A stretch of 64,000 nt of DNA from Marinicella sediminis (GCF_002000055.1 NZ_MVBD01000003.1:124001-188000), one strand, 5' to 3'; counted from the stretch's first letter, positions 46,697 through 57,548 are shown. Made by a program: numbers and translations. Notes: generated from the letters alone by a model not told the origin.

Positions 46697-46889
46697 GATT
46701 TTGTATGACAGTTTTTAACGGAATCTTCACAAAACACTTTTACCATACGCCTTCATGTGAGAAAATACGAAGTGGATTTTTTCAGAGAGGCTTAAATTTA
46801 GCGGCAATTTCATCAAACGTTCGTTTCAATTCGAGGGTTTGTTTTGCGTCTATATAAAGTCATTATGTTTATTTAAATAGGTTTTTGCA

Positions 46890-49800
46890 ATGAGAAATAT
46901 GAAACAAGTAAAATGGATGGTTGCGGTCCTCATGATCGCAGTTTTACCATGGGGTGTTACATTGGCTCAGGAAACGTCTGCCTCGATCAACGGAACCATC
47001 GTTGATTCGTCAGGTAATGTGTTGTCCGGTGCCACGGTAATCGTAACCCACGAGCCCACCGGACAGGTTAAAACCCTGACCACCAATGACGCCGGTCGAT
47101 ATTCTGCCCGTGGTTTGCGGGTTGGTGGCCCTTATAAAATTGAAGTCAGAAACGGTGGCTACTCAGATGCTGAAGAGGGCAATATTTTCATCAAACTGGG
47201 TGAAGACAGAGCCATTGATGCCGTATTGGTGGCTGATGCCATCAGTCTGGATACCGTGACTGCTGTGGGCGTTGCACCGGTTTCTGCTACGTTTGATCCG
47301 GACAACATGGGTACTGGTTCAAGTATCTCTGAAGATCAGATCACCAACCTGCCAACTGTTGACCGTAACATTCAGGATTACGTACGTCTGGATTCACGGG
47401 TTAACATCCGCAGCTTCGGTGAAGGCATCTCTGTTTCTGGTGTGAACAACCGTTTCAACAACATCTCGATTGATGGTGTGGGTATCGGCGACCCGTTCGG
47501 TCTGGAAGCCGGTGGTTCACCTGGTCTGTCTCAACCATTCTCATTGGACACCATTCAGGAGCTGAACGTACAGTTGTCTCCTTATGATGTAACCTTGTCT
47601 AACTTCACTGGCGCCAACATCAACGCGATCACCAAATCCGGTACCAACGAGTTTTCAGGTCGTGCAGCGGTTTATTACTCAAGTGAAGACCTGCAACGTG
47701 ATGATTCCAGTGACTTTACCCGTGAAGTCTACTCACTGAGCGCTGGTGGTCCGATCATCAAAGACAAACTGTTTTTCTTCCTCGCTTATGAAAAAGAAGA
47801 GCAAACCCGTCTGGCACCAACCACCAATGTAGATCCTGATTTGGTACAGCAAATCGCTGACATTTCTCAAAACGTTTGGGGCTTTGATGCAGGTGATTTC
47901 AATCCGCCAAGAGATGCCGTGACCGAAGAAGAGTCTATCGTGGTTAAATTGGATTGGAACATCAATGAAAATCACCGGGCTTCTTTCAAATACCAAAACA
48001 ACGAAGATTCACAACCCATTTTTGCCGGTATTGGCGGTGGCGAAGCTTCTTTGAGCTCACATTGGTACACCAATGATTTTGAAAACAAATCATACAACCT
48101 GAACCTGTACAGTGACTGGACAGCAAACTTCTCGACTGAGCTGCGCATTTCTAACTCTGAGTTTGACAAAGTACCAGGCTTGAATGCCCGTTTGCCACAA
48201 GTTGAAATTGAAGTGGGTAATGGACAATCAGTCTTTTTGGGAACTGAATTATTCCGTCATGCCAATGAGTTGAATGTGGCTACTGACAACATCTACCTGG
48301 AAGGTAACTACTTCATGGGTGACCATGATCTGACCTTCGGTGTTGACTGGAGAGAGCAAGACATCAACAACGTTTTTGTGTTTGCTTCATTGGGTGAATA
48401 CGTATTTGAAAGCATCGATGATTATGCCAATGGCATCCACGATTTCTATCAGTTGCGCATCGGTTCAGATCCTGCCAACCCATTGCCTGCAGCTGACTGG
48501 TCCTGGGAAAACCTGGGCCTGTTCATTCAGGACAAGTGGACCGTTAATGATCGCCTGACTCTGGTATACGGTTTGCGTTTTGATAAACCTGACACTGGTG
48601 ACAAGCCACGTTTCAATCAGGATTTCTTTGATGCCTATGGTTTTGCCAACAATGGTGTGGTTTCAGAAGGTACCATTCAACCACGCATCGGCTTTAACTA
48701 TGACATGTCTGATGAGCGCATGATGCAACTGCGTGGTGGTGTGGGAATCTTCACCGGCGGTACACCAAACGTCTGGTTGTCTAATTCATTCACCAACACC
48801 GGTGGAGATGTGGCTGTATACCGTGACTTTGGTACCCCAGGTATTTTCACTCCGGATCCAGACAATCAGCCGATCTTTACTGGCTCTTCAACTCAGGACG
48901 TAGACGTTCTGGACCCAGACTTTAAAATCCCAACTGTGCTGAAATCCAACATTGCTGTGGATGCAGAACTGCCTTGGTTTGGTCTGATCGGTTCTGTTGA
49001 GCTGGAATACATCAAAGCTCAGGATGCCATTCACTATCAACACCTGAACCTGGGTGCACCTACCGGTACCTTTGCTGATGGTCGTTTGTCTTACCTGTGT
49101 GATCCGAATGACTTTTCAAACACCCGTGGTGATGCGCGTTGTAACGCCAACAGCGACTTCAATGACGTGTTGTACCTGACCAACACCTCCAAAGGTGAAA
49201 CCAAACGTGCCACCGTGTCTCTGGAATTGCCACAGACTGAGCACTGGTATGCCAAAGCATCTTACACCTACACAGATGCGACTGAAGTGTCAGCTGGTAC
49301 CTCTTCACGAGCCATTTCAAACTGGAACAACACCCCTGCGTTTAACGTCAATGAGCCATTGGCGGCCACTTCAGCGTATGAAGTTGAAAATGCATTTGTG
49401 TTCTTCACCAACTACCAAAACATGTTCTTTGGTGATAACTACACCAACATTGGTTTGGTTTGGGTATCTCAAGACGGTGAGCCGTTCTCTTACACTTACC
49501 GCACCGACGTGAATGGTGATGGCATCCGTGACAATGACTTGTTCTACGTCCCCATGCCTAATGAGTACGTGTTGGCTGACCCAAGTGAAGCCGCTGACTT
49601 CGAAGCCTTCCTGCAATCATCAGGTTTGGCTCAGTACCGCGGTCAGATTGCACCTCGTAACGCTTTCAAAGCGCCACGCATCAACACTGTGGATCTGAAC
49701 ATTTCTCAGGAACTGCCTGCCTGGGGTCCTGTCCGTGCCACCCTGTTCCTGAACATCAAGAACCTGGGTAACCTGCTGGACAGCGACTGGGGTCAGGTTG

Positions 49801-49955
49801 TCACTGCTGGCTTTGATGGCGACGACGTGGCCAACATGATCAGCATTGATGACAACGGAGTGCAAACCATCGACTGGAATGGCCCAACCCGTTTCAGCAC
49901 CAATCGTGTGGCCTCTCAGTGGCGTGCACAAGTTGGTTTCCGTTTAGACTGGTAA
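46890..49955 (+). CDS. Oar-like TonB-dependent receptor with carboxypeptidase-regulatory domain
   Basis: 1021 residues. The signal peptide (about 1-26) is followed by a carboxypeptidase-regulatory-like Ig domain (about 30-115: ASINGTIVDSSGNVLSGATV, then TLTTNDAGRYSARGLRVGG). The plug (GTGSSISEDQITNLPTV, GVSGVNNRFNNISIDGVGIG) and a large barrel ending in FRLDW come next. This is the layout of Oar-type receptors, which often import or export peptides or bind surface material. Codon choice (GGT, CGT, AAC rich) differs from most neighbours and suggests high expression. The cargo is unknown. Confidence 0.88.
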   Translation: MRNMKQVKWMVAVLMIAVLPWGVTLAQETSASINGTIVDSSGNVLSGATVIVTHEPTGQVKTLTTNDAGRYSARGLRVGGPYKIEVRNGGYSDAEEGNIFIKLGEDRAIDAVLVADAISLDTVTAVGVAPVSATFDPDNMGTGSSISEDQITNLPTVDRNIQDYVRLDSRVNIRSFGEGISVSGVNNRFNNISIDGVGIGDPFGLEAGGSPGLSQPFSLDTIQELNVQLSPYDVTLSNFTGANINAITKSGTNEFSGRAAVYYSSEDLQRDDSSDFTREVYSLSAGGPIIKDKLFFFLAYEKEEQTRLAPTTNVDPDLVQQIADISQNVWGFDAGDFNPPRDAVTEEESIVVKLDWNINENHRASFKYQNNEDSQPIFAGIGGGEASLSSHWYTNDFENKSYNLNLYSDWTANFSTELRISNSEFDKVPGLNARLPQVEIEVGNGQSVFLGTELFRHANELNVATDNIYLEGNYFMGDHDLTFGVDWREQDINNVFVFASLGEYVFESIDDYANGIHDFYQLRIGSDPANPLPAADWSWENLGLFIQDKWTVNDRLTLVYGLRFDKPDTGDKPRFNQDFFDAYGFANNGVVSEGTIQPRIGFNYDMSDERMMQLRGGVGIFTGGTPNVWLSNSFTNTGGDVAVYRDFGTPGIFTPDPDNQPIFTGSSTQDVDVLDPDFKIPTVLKSNIAVDAELPWFGLIGSVELEYIKAQDAIHYQHLNLGAPTGTFADGRLSYLCDPNDFSNTRGDARCNANSDFNDVLYLTNTSKGETKRATVSLELPQTEHWYAKASYTYTDATEVSAGTSSRAISNWNNTPAFNVNEPLAATSAYEVENAFVFFTNYQNMFFGDNYTNIGLVWVSQDGEPFSYTYRTDVNGDGIRDNDLFYVPMPNEYVLADPSEAADFEAFLQSSGLAQYRGQIAPRNAFKAPRINTVDLNISQELPAWGPVRATLFLNIKNLGNLLDSDWGQVVTAGFDGDDVANMISIDDNGVQTIDWNGPTRFSTNRVASQWRAQVGFRLDW

Positions 49956-49978
49956 ACCAAGCAAGACAACGTCTTGAT

Positions 49979-50010
49979 AAAAGGGTGGCCAATAGGTCAC
50001 CCTTTTTTTT
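49979..50010 (+). terminator. Rho-independent terminator after the Oar-like receptor
   Basis: AAAAGGGTG and CACCCTTTT arms with extra GG/CC pairing near the loop, followed by a run of T. About 24 bp after the stop codon. Confidence 0.9.
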
Positions 50011-50047
50011 GTCTCTGGCGTTAAAATATTTGCTTATTTAGCATGGA

Positions 50048-51304
50048 ATGATCTCTATGGGACTGTTTGACCTGATTGCCATTTTGTTGACTCTGGCAGC
50101 ATTATTTGCGTACCTCAATCATCGCTTTGTCGGTTTGCCCAATGGCATCGGCATCATGCTGATTGGCTTGCTGATGTCACTCGGCCTGGTGTTGATGAAT
50201 AAACTGGGCTGGATCAATACCGATTACTTTGAGACTTTATTGGCGCAGGTAGACTTTGATGAAGCTGTGATGAACGGCATGTTGAGTTTTCTGCTTTTTG
50301 CCGGGGCGTTACACGTTAACATCAACCGCCTGGCAGCCATGAAGGATACCATCGCTGTGTTGGCCACCATTGGGGTGATCATGTCATCGGTGATCATCGG
50401 TGTGGTGAGCTTTTATGTGTTCGCTTTATTTGGCATCGACATACCCTTTATCTATTGTCTGGTGTTTGGGGTATTGATCTCTCCCACAGATCCCATTGCG
50501 GTGATGGGTATATTAAAGAAAGTGGGCGCACCAAAATCAATTGAAGTGAAAATCACTGGTGAGTCTCTCTTCAATGATGGCGTTGCTGTGGTGTTGTTCG
50601 TTGCCGTCGTCGGGGTTGCTACTGGCCAGTCCGAACCATCTTTGTCTGCAGTGGGTTTGTTGTTTTTGCAGGAAGCAGTTGGGGGTGCGGTATTTGGTTT
50701 GATGCTGGGTTATGGTGGTTATTGGATGCTCAAGTCGATTGATAATTATCAGGTCGAAGTGCTGATCACCATCGCCATGGTCACCGGTGGGTATGCGCTG
50801 GCTCAGCACTTGCACCTGTCTGGGCCAATCGCCATTGTCATTGCGGGCCTGATGATGGGTAACCGCGGCCGGTTGCTGGCGATGAGCGATGTCACACGTG
50901 AACGTCTGGATCATTTCTGGGAATTACTGGATGAAGTGCTCAATGCGGTGTTGTTTTTACTGATTGGGATGGAAGTTCTGTTGATACAGTTCCTGCCAAG
51001 TTATCTGTACAGTGCTTTACTCATCATTCCATTGGTGGTGCTGGCCCGATTCATCAGTGTGGGCCTGCCAGTAACCTTGTTACGGGCCAGAAACACTTAT
51101 TCACCGCATGCCATCAAAATCCTTACCTGGGGTGGTTTACGTGGTGGTATTTCCGTAGCCTTGGTGCTGTCTTTGCCGGCAGGGCCTTATCGCGAACCTT
51201 TGATTGCAGCCACTTATGCAGTGGTATTGTTCAGTATTCTGGTACAGGGATTGACTGTTGGTCGGGTGGCACGGATGGCAAATGAGGATGGAACTGCAAA
51301 ATAA
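50048..51304 (+). CDS. Na+/H+ antiporter, CPA1 (NhaP-like)
   Basis: 418 residues with about 12 membrane helices. CPA1 signatures are visible: SPTDPIAVMGILK, GESLFNDGVAVVLF (FNDG with the transport Asp) and LTWGGLRGGISVAL. There is no long cytoplasmic tail. It would exchange cytoplasmic sodium for protons, fitting a marine lifestyle. An ATG at 50057 is an alternative start. Single gene, ending 67 bp before the initiator tRNA. Confidence 0.92.
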   Translation: MISMGLFDLIAILLTLAALFAYLNHRFVGLPNGIGIMLIGLLMSLGLVLMNKLGWINTDYFETLLAQVDFDEAVMNGMLSFLLFAGALHVNINRLAAMKDTIAVLATIGVIMSSVIIGVVSFYVFALFGIDIPFIYCLVFGVLISPTDPIAVMGILKKVGAPKSIEVKITGESLFNDGVAVVLFVAVVGVATGQSEPSLSAVGLLFLQEAVGGAVFGLMLGYGGYWMLKSIDNYQVEVLITIAMVTGGYALAQHLHLSGPIAIVIAGLMMGNRGRLLAMSDVTRERLDHFWELLDEVLNAVLFLLIGMEVLLIQFLPSYLYSALLIIPLVVLARFISVGLPVTLLRARNTYSPHAIKILTWGGLRGGISVALVLSLPAGPYREPLIAATYAVVLFSILVQGLTVGRVARMANEDGTAK

Positions 51305-51327
51305 TCAAAATCGCTGTGGTTTAGGTG

Positions 51328-51355
51328 TTGCAAAAACAAAAATATATAGTAGAAT
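51328..51355 (+). promoter_or_regulatory. Promoter of the initiator tRNA
   Basis: -35 TTGCAA (51328-51333) and -10 TAGAAT (51350-51355) with a 16-bp spacer; the tRNA begins 15 bp later. No other gene start intervenes. Confidence 0.75.
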
Positions 51356-51370
51356 ATGCCATCTTGATGA

Positions 51371-51447
<77 letters not shown>

Positions 51448-51467
51448 ATTTGATTGATCGTATTATC

Positions 51468-51490
51468 AGGCTCCTAGTGGAGCCTTTTTT
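51468..51490 (+). terminator. Terminator between metY and rimP
   Basis: AGGCTCC (51468-51474) pairs with GGAGCCT (51479-51485) over a TAGT loop, followed by more T residues. It would end tRNA transcripts, with read-through or a second promoter feeding rimP-nusA. Confidence 0.88.
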
Positions 51491-51583
51491 GTTGCTGAAA
51501 TTTATTGATTGGTTAAGCGACAGACACTTCGCTTTTTCCAGTTAACATTCACATCAACTTAACAGCTGAACCATAGACTATTG

Positions 51584-52048
51584 ATGAAAGAAAAACTGTT
51601 GTCAGAATTGATTGCGCCGGTGATCGAAGACATGGGCTTCGTGTTTTGGGGGCTGGAATACCTGCCACAAAAAAACAATGCCATTTTGCGCGTATACATT
51701 GATCATGCCGATGGCGTGACGGTGAATCATTGTGCCGATTGCAGTCATGAAATCTCTGGTTTACTGGAAGTTGAAGATCCCATCACCAATGCCTATGTAC
51801 TTGAGGTATCTTCTCCGGGTATCGATCGGGTACTTTTCAGCGCTGAACAGTTCGCCAGCTATGTGGGAGAACGCGTACAGGTTAAACTCGCTCATCCGGT
51901 GGATGGTGCGCGCAATGTGAAAGGTGTGATCAAAGCGGTCAATGATGATTTGATCAGTGTGGCCAATGATGTGACCACCTATGATTTTTCAATGGGAAAT
52001 GTAATGAAAGCTCGGTTGAAACCAACGAATGCTGGAGTGAAAAAATGA
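51584..52048 (+). CDS. rimP: Ribosome maturation factor RimP
   Basis: 154 residues from the ATG at 51584 (a TTG precedes it in frame). Needed for 30S subunit maturation. Family features are LIAPVIEDMGFVFWGLEYL, LRVYIDHADGVTVNHCADCS, YVLEVSSPGIDRVL, and a C-terminal SH3-like domain with KARLKP. The stop overlaps the nusA ATG (ATGA), as expected for this operon. Confidence 0.96.
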   Translation: MKEKLLSELIAPVIEDMGFVFWGLEYLPQKNNAILRVYIDHADGVTVNHCADCSHEISGLLEVEDPITNAYVLEVSSPGIDRVLFSAEQFASYVGERVQVKLAHPVDGARNVKGVIKAVNDDLISVANDVTTYDFSMGNVMKARLKPTNAGVKK

Positions 52049-53526
52049 GTAGAGAGATTCTGTATGTGGCAGAGGCCCTGTCCAATGAAAAAGGGGTCAG
52101 TCGCGATGTGATTTTTGAGGCCATTGAATTGGCTCTGGCGTCAGCCACCAGAAAAAAACACATGAAAGACATGGATGTGCGGGTAGACATCGACCGCAAC
52201 ACCGGTACTTATGACAGTTACCGTCGCTGGACTGTGGTCACTGATGAAGAGTTTGAATCAGAAGAGCGCGAACTGCTGTTGGAAGAAGCGAAAAAAACCG
52301 ATCCGGAAATTGAAATCGGTGACGTCATTGAAGAGCCCATGGAATCGGTTGAATTTGGCCGGATTGCCGCTCAAACAGCCAAGCAAGTGATTTTGCAAAA
52401 AGTCCGTGAAGCCGAGCGCGAGCAAGTGGTTGAAATGTTTGAGGACCGCATTGGTGAAGTGCTTTCAGGTGTGGTTAAACGGGTTGAGCGCGGCCATGTG
52501 TTCATTGATGTGGGCAGCGGTATTGAAGCCATTGTACCTCGTGAGCATGGCATACCAAGGGAAAAGGTCAAGCGTGGCGATCGCCTGAAAGGGTTGTTGA
52601 TTGAGGTCAACCGTCTGAACCGGGGACCCATTTTGACATTATCCAGAAGAAGCCCTGCGTTCATGATTGAACTGTTCAAAGTCGAAGTGCCTGAAATTTC
52701 GCAAGGTTTCCTGGAAATCAAAGGCGCAGCCAGAGATCCCGGACACCGGGCCAAGATTGCGGTATTCTCTCATGACAAAAAACTGGACCCCATCGGAGCC
52801 TGTGTGGGTATGCGTGGATCACGGGTGATGTCTGTGGCCAATGAACTGGGCGGCGAGCGTATCGATATTGTTTTGTGGGATGAAAATCCTGCACAATTCA
52901 TCATCAACGCCATGTCACCGGCTGAAATTGAATCGATTGTGGTGGATGAAGAGAAAGGTGCCATTGATGTGGCAGTGAATGAAGCCCAATTGTCCCAAGC
53001 CATCGGTCGGGGTGGTCAAAATGTCCGTCTGGCCAGTGAATTGACCCAATGGGAAATCAATGTACTGACCACCGAACAGGCTGAAGAAAAGAATGAAGCC
53101 GAAGCGATGGAATTCGTTCGTGAATACGAAGAAAAACTCGATGTTGATGAAGACATGGCCATCCTGCTGGTGCAGGAAGGCTTCTCATCAATCGAAGAAA
53201 TCGCCTATGTAGACGAGTCAGAACTGCTGAGCATTGATGGTTTTGATGAAGAATTGGTTGAAGAACTGCGCGGCCGGGCCAGAGACGCTCTGCTGACACA
53301 GATGATTGCCAAAGAAGAAAAGCTGGAAGATAAAAAACCTGCCGAAGACATGTTGGGTTTAGAGCTGATGAATGATAAATTGGCCTATATTCTGGCAGAC
53401 AAAGGCATCAGAACCAGGGATGATCTGGCTGATCTGGCGACTGACGAATTACTTGAACTGGTAGAGATGGAAGAACAGGATGCTTCTGATCTGATTATGG
53501 AAGCCCGTAAACACTGGTTCGAATAA
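52045..53526 (+). CDS. nusA: Transcription termination/antitermination factor NusA
   Basis: 493 residues, E. coli-like length. It binds RNA polymerase and modulates pausing and antitermination. The N-terminal polymerase-binding domain (1-130), an S1 domain (about 135-200, VKRVERGHVFIDVGSGIEAI) and two KH domains (IGACVGMRGSRVMSVANELG; AIGRGGQNVRLASEL) are followed by two acidic C-terminal repeats (about 360-493). Translationally coupled to rimP. Confidence 0.97.
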   Translation: MSREILYVAEALSNEKGVSRDVIFEAIELALASATRKKHMKDMDVRVDIDRNTGTYDSYRRWTVVTDEEFESEERELLLEEAKKTDPEIEIGDVIEEPMESVEFGRIAAQTAKQVILQKVREAEREQVVEMFEDRIGEVLSGVVKRVERGHVFIDVGSGIEAIVPREHGIPREKVKRGDRLKGLLIEVNRLNRGPILTLSRRSPAFMIELFKVEVPEISQGFLEIKGAARDPGHRAKIAVFSHDKKLDPIGACVGMRGSRVMSVANELGGERIDIVLWDENPAQFIINAMSPAEIESIVVDEEKGAIDVAVNEAQLSQAIGRGGQNVRLASELTQWEINVLTTEQAEEKNEAEAMEFVREYEEKLDVDEDMAILLVQEGFSSIEEIAYVDESELLSIDGFDEELVEELRGRARDALLTQMIAKEEKLEDKKPAEDMLGLELMNDKLAYILADKGIRTRDDLADLATDELLELVEMEEQDASDLIMEARKHWFE

Positions 53527-53545
53527 ATAACAACAGGAGACGTAT

Positions 53546-56179
53546 ATGTCTGATGTAACCGTAAAACAACTGGCTGATGTACTGGGCATCACTGCAGAGA
53601 AGCTGATGGAACAACTGTCCAGCGCAGGGATTCCGGCCAAATCTGAAGATGACACCATCAGCAATGAGTCGAAAGTCAAACTGCTTGAGTTTTTGCGCGG
53701 CTCACACGGTAAAGAGAAAAAAAGTTTATCGCCCCGTAAAAAAGTGGTGCTGAAACGTAAATCCAAGGAAGTGTTGCGGGTTACCAGCGGCTCTGGTGTG
53801 GCGAAGACCAAAAACATCAACATCGAAGTCAAAAAGAAAAAAGTGGTGACAGGCCCCAGTCAGTCAGAAATGGCAGAGATTGAGAAGGAACGCCTGGAAG
53901 CACAAAAAGCCCTGGATGATCGCAAAGCACAGTTGGCAGCAGAAGAACAGGCCAAAAAAGAAGCTGAAGATCGTCTGAAGAACCAGCAAATCGAAGAACA
54001 ACAAAAAGCCGAAGAAGAAAAAGCCAAGGCAGATGCTGAGCGCGAAGCGCTGGAAAAAGAACAAAAAGAATTGCAGGAACAAGACGAGGCGCAACAGAAA
54101 CTGGCAGAAGAACAAGCCAGACTGGAAAAACTCAAAGCCGAGACCGTCAGTAAAGAAGAAGAACGCAAGAAACGCCACGAAGACCTGGTGAATCAACAGG
54201 TTCAGAAAGCCATCAGTGAACGGGCCAACCGCAAGAAGAAAGAACAGGCTCAGCCTGCCGGCAGGGGTCGTGGAAAAACCGACAGGGATGCTGGAAAAAC
54301 CCGTTATGGTCGAAAACAATTGCATGTTCAACCTGGGCAAAACCGTGGTGACAGGCGCCGTCACGTCAGCAGTGGCAGCAGTGAGCATGGCTTTCAAAAG
54401 CCGGCCGCCCCTGTGGTCAAAACGGTCGCCATTCCGGAAAACATCACCGTGTCTGATCTGGCCAAAGAATTGTCCATCAAAGCCGCTGACGTCATCAAAG
54501 TGCTGATGAACATGGGCATGATGGTGACCATCAATCAGCCACTGGATCAAGACACTGCTATTTTGGTTGTGGAAGAGTTGGGTCACAAAGCTGAAGAAGC
54601 CGTGGTACAGACCAAAGCGGATATCCTGAAAGAAGAATCTCAGAAAGAAGTCGATGAAGAAAACGCCGAGATCAGACCTCCGGTTGTGACTGTGATGGGC
54701 CATGTTGATCACGGTAAAACTTCATTACTGGATTACATCCGTGAAACCAAAGTCACTGACAAAGAAGCCGGTGGTATCACCCAGCACATTGGTGCTTATC
54801 ATGTAGAAACTGAAAAAGGAGTGATCTCTTTCATTGATACACCAGGCCATGCGGCCTTTACCGCAATGCGGGCCCGGGGAGCCCAGGTGACCGATATCGT
54901 TATTCTGGTGGTGGCAGCCAATGACGGTGTTATGCCACAGACCAAAGAAGGCATTGAACATGCCAAGGCCGCCGGTGTGCCGATGATCGTGGCGGTGAAT
55001 AAAGTTGACTTGCAGGAAGCCAATGTAGACAAGGTCAAACAAGATCTGGCTGCACATGAAGTGGTTCCTGAAGATTGGGGTGGTGATGTTCAGTTTATTG
55101 AGGTTTCTGCGCTGACCGGCCAGGGTATTGATAATCTGTTGGATGCCATTTCTCTGCAAGCTGAAGTGATGGAGCTCAAAGCCGTTAAGGATTCCAGTGC
55201 GTCAGGAATTGTTGTTGAGTCTTCTTTGGACAAAGGTCGTGGACCTGTGGCCACTGTATTGGTTAAAAACGGTACCCTGAAGAAAGGTGACATGATCTTA
55301 TGTGGCGAACAGTTTGGCCGCATCCGCAGCCTGATCGATGAAAATGGGGCAGAAATTGAATCAGCAGGACCTTCAATTCCTGCGGTGGTCCTTGGTTTAT
55401 CCGGGGTACCCATCGCTGGTGATGAATTCCTGGTGGTGAAGAATAAAAAGCACGCCCGTGAAGCCGCACAGGAACATCGTGAGCGTGAACGTGAAACCCG
55501 TCTGAAACGTCAACAGGCAGCAAAACTTGAAAACCTGATGTCACAAATGGGCAAGGAAGCCAAGCTGAACGTTAATCTGCTGGTCAAAGCCGATGTGCAG
55601 GGTTCCGTTGAGGCTTTGCGAGAGTCATTGGAAAGCATTTCCAATGATGAAGTGGATGTAAAAGTCATTTCCGCCGGTGTGGGTGGCATCACCAATGCCG
55701 ATGCACAACTGGCCGCGGCATCCAGTGCCATCATCATCGGATTCAATGTAAGGGCCGATAAAGCAGCGCGTGAATTCATCAAGGAAAGCGATCTGGATCT
55801 GCATTACTTCAGCATCATTTATGAAGCAATTGACCAGGTGAAACAGTCAGTAACGGGTATATTGGGTACTGAAGTCAGAGAAGAGATCATCGGCATTGCT
55901 GATGTGAAAGATGTCTTCAGATCATCTAAGTTTGGTACCATCGCCGGTTGTTTGGTTTCAGAAGGTGTGGTTAAACGTGATAACCCGATCCGCGTATTGC
56001 GAGACAACGTTGTGATTTTTGAAGGTGAGCTGGAGTCACTCAGACGCCACAAAGATGACGTCAACGAAGTCCGTTCAGGTACTGAATGTGGTATTGGTGT
56101 GAAACAATACAAAGACGTACAGCCTGGTGATCAGATCGAATGTTTCGAGCGCATCGAAGTACAGAAAACACTGGATTAA
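53546..56179 (+). CDS. infB: Translation initiation factor IF-2
   Basis: 877 residues. The N-terminal IF2N domain ([19 protein letters not shown]) is followed by a long Lys/Glu/Gln-rich coiled linker (about 105-240). A second IF2N module ([19 protein letters not shown]) comes next, then the GTPase domain with GHVDHGKTS (about residues 385-393), DTPGHAAF and NKVD. Beta-barrel and C-terminal fMet-tRNA-binding domains complete it (GECGIGV-like end, [10 protein letters not shown]). It positions initiator tRNA, whose gene lies in the same cluster. 19 bp after nusA with AGGAGA. Confidence 0.98.
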   Translation: MSDVTVKQLADVLGITAEKLMEQLSSAGIPAKSEDDTISNESKVKLLEFLRGSHGKEKKSLSPRKKVVLKRKSKEVLRVTSGSGVAKTKNINIEVKKKKVVTGPSQSEMAEIEKERLEAQKALDDRKAQLAAEEQAKKEAEDRLKNQQIEEQQKAEEEKAKADAEREALEKEQKELQEQDEAQQKLAEEQARLEKLKAETVSKEEERKKRHEDLVNQQVQKAISERANRKKKEQAQPAGRGRGKTDRDAGKTRYGRKQLHVQPGQNRGDRRRHVSSGSSEHGFQKPAAPVVKTVAIPENITVSDLAKELSIKAADVIKVLMNMGMMVTINQPLDQDTAILVVEELGHKAEEAVVQTKADILKEESQKEVDEENAEIRPPVVTVMGHVDHGKTSLLDYIRETKVTDKEAGGITQHIGAYHVETEKGVISFIDTPGHAAFTAMRARGAQVTDIVILVVAANDGVMPQTKEGIEHAKAAGVPMIVAVNKVDLQEANVDKVKQDLAAHEVVPEDWGGDVQFIEVSALTGQGIDNLLDAISLQAEVMELKAVKDSSASGIVVESSLDKGRGPVATVLVKNGTLKKGDMILCGEQFGRIRSLIDENGAEIESAGPSIPAVVLGLSGVPIAGDEFLVVKNKKHAREAAQEHRERERETRLKRQQAAKLENLMSQMGKEAKLNVNLLVKADVQGSVEALRESLESISNDEVDVKVISAGVGGITNADAQLAAASSAIIIGFNVRADKAAREFIKESDLDLHYFSIIYEAIDQVKQSVTGILGTEVREEIIGIADVKDVFRSSKFGTIAGCLVSEGVVKRDNPIRVLRDNVVIFEGELESLRRHKDDVNEVRSGTECGIGVKQYKDVQPGDQIECFERIEVQKTLD

Positions 56180-56188
56180 TTTAACACC

Positions 56189-56566
56189 ATGGGACACAGA
56201 GATTTTAAAAGAAGTGATCGGGTAGCGGCTCATTTGAGGCGCTGCCTGGCGACAGCCATACATCAGAATTTACCTGATGAGGACACTTCTTTTATCGCCA
56301 TATCAGATGTTGAAGTGACCCGCGATTTGTCGGTTGCCACGGTTTACATCAATACCCTGGATCCCAGTCAGGAAAAGTTGGCCCTGCAAACCTTGCGCCT
56401 CAATGAAAAGCCGTTGCGTAAGATCATGGCCAGTCAGTTGAACAGCCGCAAAGTTCCTGAGTTGCGTTTCAAATACGACTCATCACTGGAATACGGCCGC
56501 AAGCTGGAAGACCTGATTCAAAAAGCAAGGGCCACTGATCCAAATCTGCCTGACGAAGAAAGCTGA
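56189..56566 (+). CDS. rbfA: 30S ribosome-binding factor RbfA
   Basis: 125 residues with the RbfA KH-like fold: RVAAHLRRCLATAIHQNLPD at the N-terminus, ISDVEVTRDLSVATVYIN, then VPELRFKYDSSLEYGRKLEDL. It helps mature the 16S rRNA 5' end. It begins 9 bp after infB and is followed 10 bp later by truB, in canonical order. Confidence 0.96.
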   Translation: MGHRDFKRSDRVAAHLRRCLATAIHQNLPDEDTSFIAISDVEVTRDLSVATVYINTLDPSQEKLALQTLRLNEKPLRKIMASQLNSRKVPELRFKYDSSLEYGRKLEDLIQKARATDPNLPDEES

Positions 56567-56576
56567 CCTGCACGTC

Positions 56577-57506
56577 ATGGCTCAGCGTCGTTCTGCCAAA
56601 CGTGATTTCCGTGATGTGCACGGCATCGTGTTATTGGATAAGCCCAAAGGCATCAGCTCCAATGCCGCCTTACAGAAAGTACGTCACCTGTTCAAAGCCA
56701 ACAAAGCCGGCCATACCGGTAATCTTGATCCCATGGCCACTGGTTTGTTACCTTGTTGTTTTGGAGATGCCACCAAGGTCGCTGCGCTATTGATCAATTC
56801 GGACAAAACATACCGGGCCAGGTGTGTTCTGGGGACACAGACTGACACCGGAGACGCCACCGGTGAAGTCATTGGTAGCTCAGCTTTGACAGCGGTCAGT
56901 GATCATGACGTTTTGCAAGCTGCGGCCAGTCTTACGGGTGAGATTAAACAGATTCCACCAATGTACTCAGCCTTGCATCACGAAGGACAACGTCTGTATG
57001 ACCTGGCCCGAAAAGGCATCACCGTTGAGCGTCCGTCCCGCAAGGTAACGGTGTACGATTTTAAGTTGTTGTGCAATCGTTCCGAATTCATCGATTTTGA
57101 AATCAAGGTCTCTAAGGGCACCTACATCCGCACCCTGTTGGAAGACCTGGCAGTTAAACTGGGTACCGTGGCGCACATGTCAGCATTGCACCGCATTCAA
57201 ACTGGTATTTTCTCGGCTGACGGCATGCACACCCTGGAAGAACTGGCAGCCATGGATGACCCCATGAGTCAGTTATTGCCTATGGAGCAGGCACTGGTCG
57301 AGTATCCACGGGTTGATTTGACTGCCGAACAAACTCAGGATCTGATCCATGGCAAACGGGTTAAATCCGGGTTGGCTGATCAAACCTGCGTGATGTTTGA
57401 ACACCATGGGTTGTTTTTTGGATTGGGTGTCATTTCTGATGGTCAATTGCGGGTCAAAAACATCTATATGAAATCATACCAGCAACAACTTAAATCAATG
57501 TGCTAA
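56577..57506 (+). CDS. truB: tRNA pseudouridine-55 synthase
   Basis: 309 residues. It forms pseudouridine at position 55 of tRNAs. GIVLLDKPKGISSN, the catalytic Asp in GHTGNLDPMATGLLP, RARCVLGTQTDTGDATGE, KQIPPMYSALHHEGQRLYDLAR and VSKGTYIRTLLEDLAVKLG are all diagnostic. A C-terminal PUA-like segment (about 255-309) completes it. Confidence 0.97.
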   Translation: MAQRRSAKRDFRDVHGIVLLDKPKGISSNAALQKVRHLFKANKAGHTGNLDPMATGLLPCCFGDATKVAALLINSDKTYRARCVLGTQTDTGDATGEVIGSSALTAVSDHDVLQAAASLTGEIKQIPPMYSALHHEGQRLYDLARKGITVERPSRKVTVYDFKLLCNRSEFIDFEIKVSKGTYIRTLLEDLAVKLGTVAHMSALHRIQTGIFSADGMHTLEELAAMDDPMSQLLPMEQALVEYPRVDLTAEQTQDLIHGKRVKSGLADQTCVMFEHHGLFFGLGVISDGQLRVKNIYMKSYQQQLKSMC

Positions 57507-57519
57507 ATGCCGATAATGC

Positions 57520-57548
57520 TTGTTATTGATCCCCAAAATCAGTAGAAT
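57520..57548 (+). promoter_or_regulatory. Promoter of rpsO
   Basis: -35 TTGTTA (57520-57525) and -10 TAGAAT (57543-57548) with an ideal 17-bp spacer, just after the truB stop. It gives a leader of about 85-90 nt before the preferred rpsO start, room for the S15 autoregulatory structure known in E. coli. Confidence 0.78.

Noticed and set aside
53864-54712. 282-codon open frame on the minus strand, Phe-rich
   Set aside because: Lies antisense to infB. Its length comes from the Lys/Glu/Gln-rich codons of the IF-2 linker, which read as Phe and Leu on the other strand. No ribosome binding site or family match.
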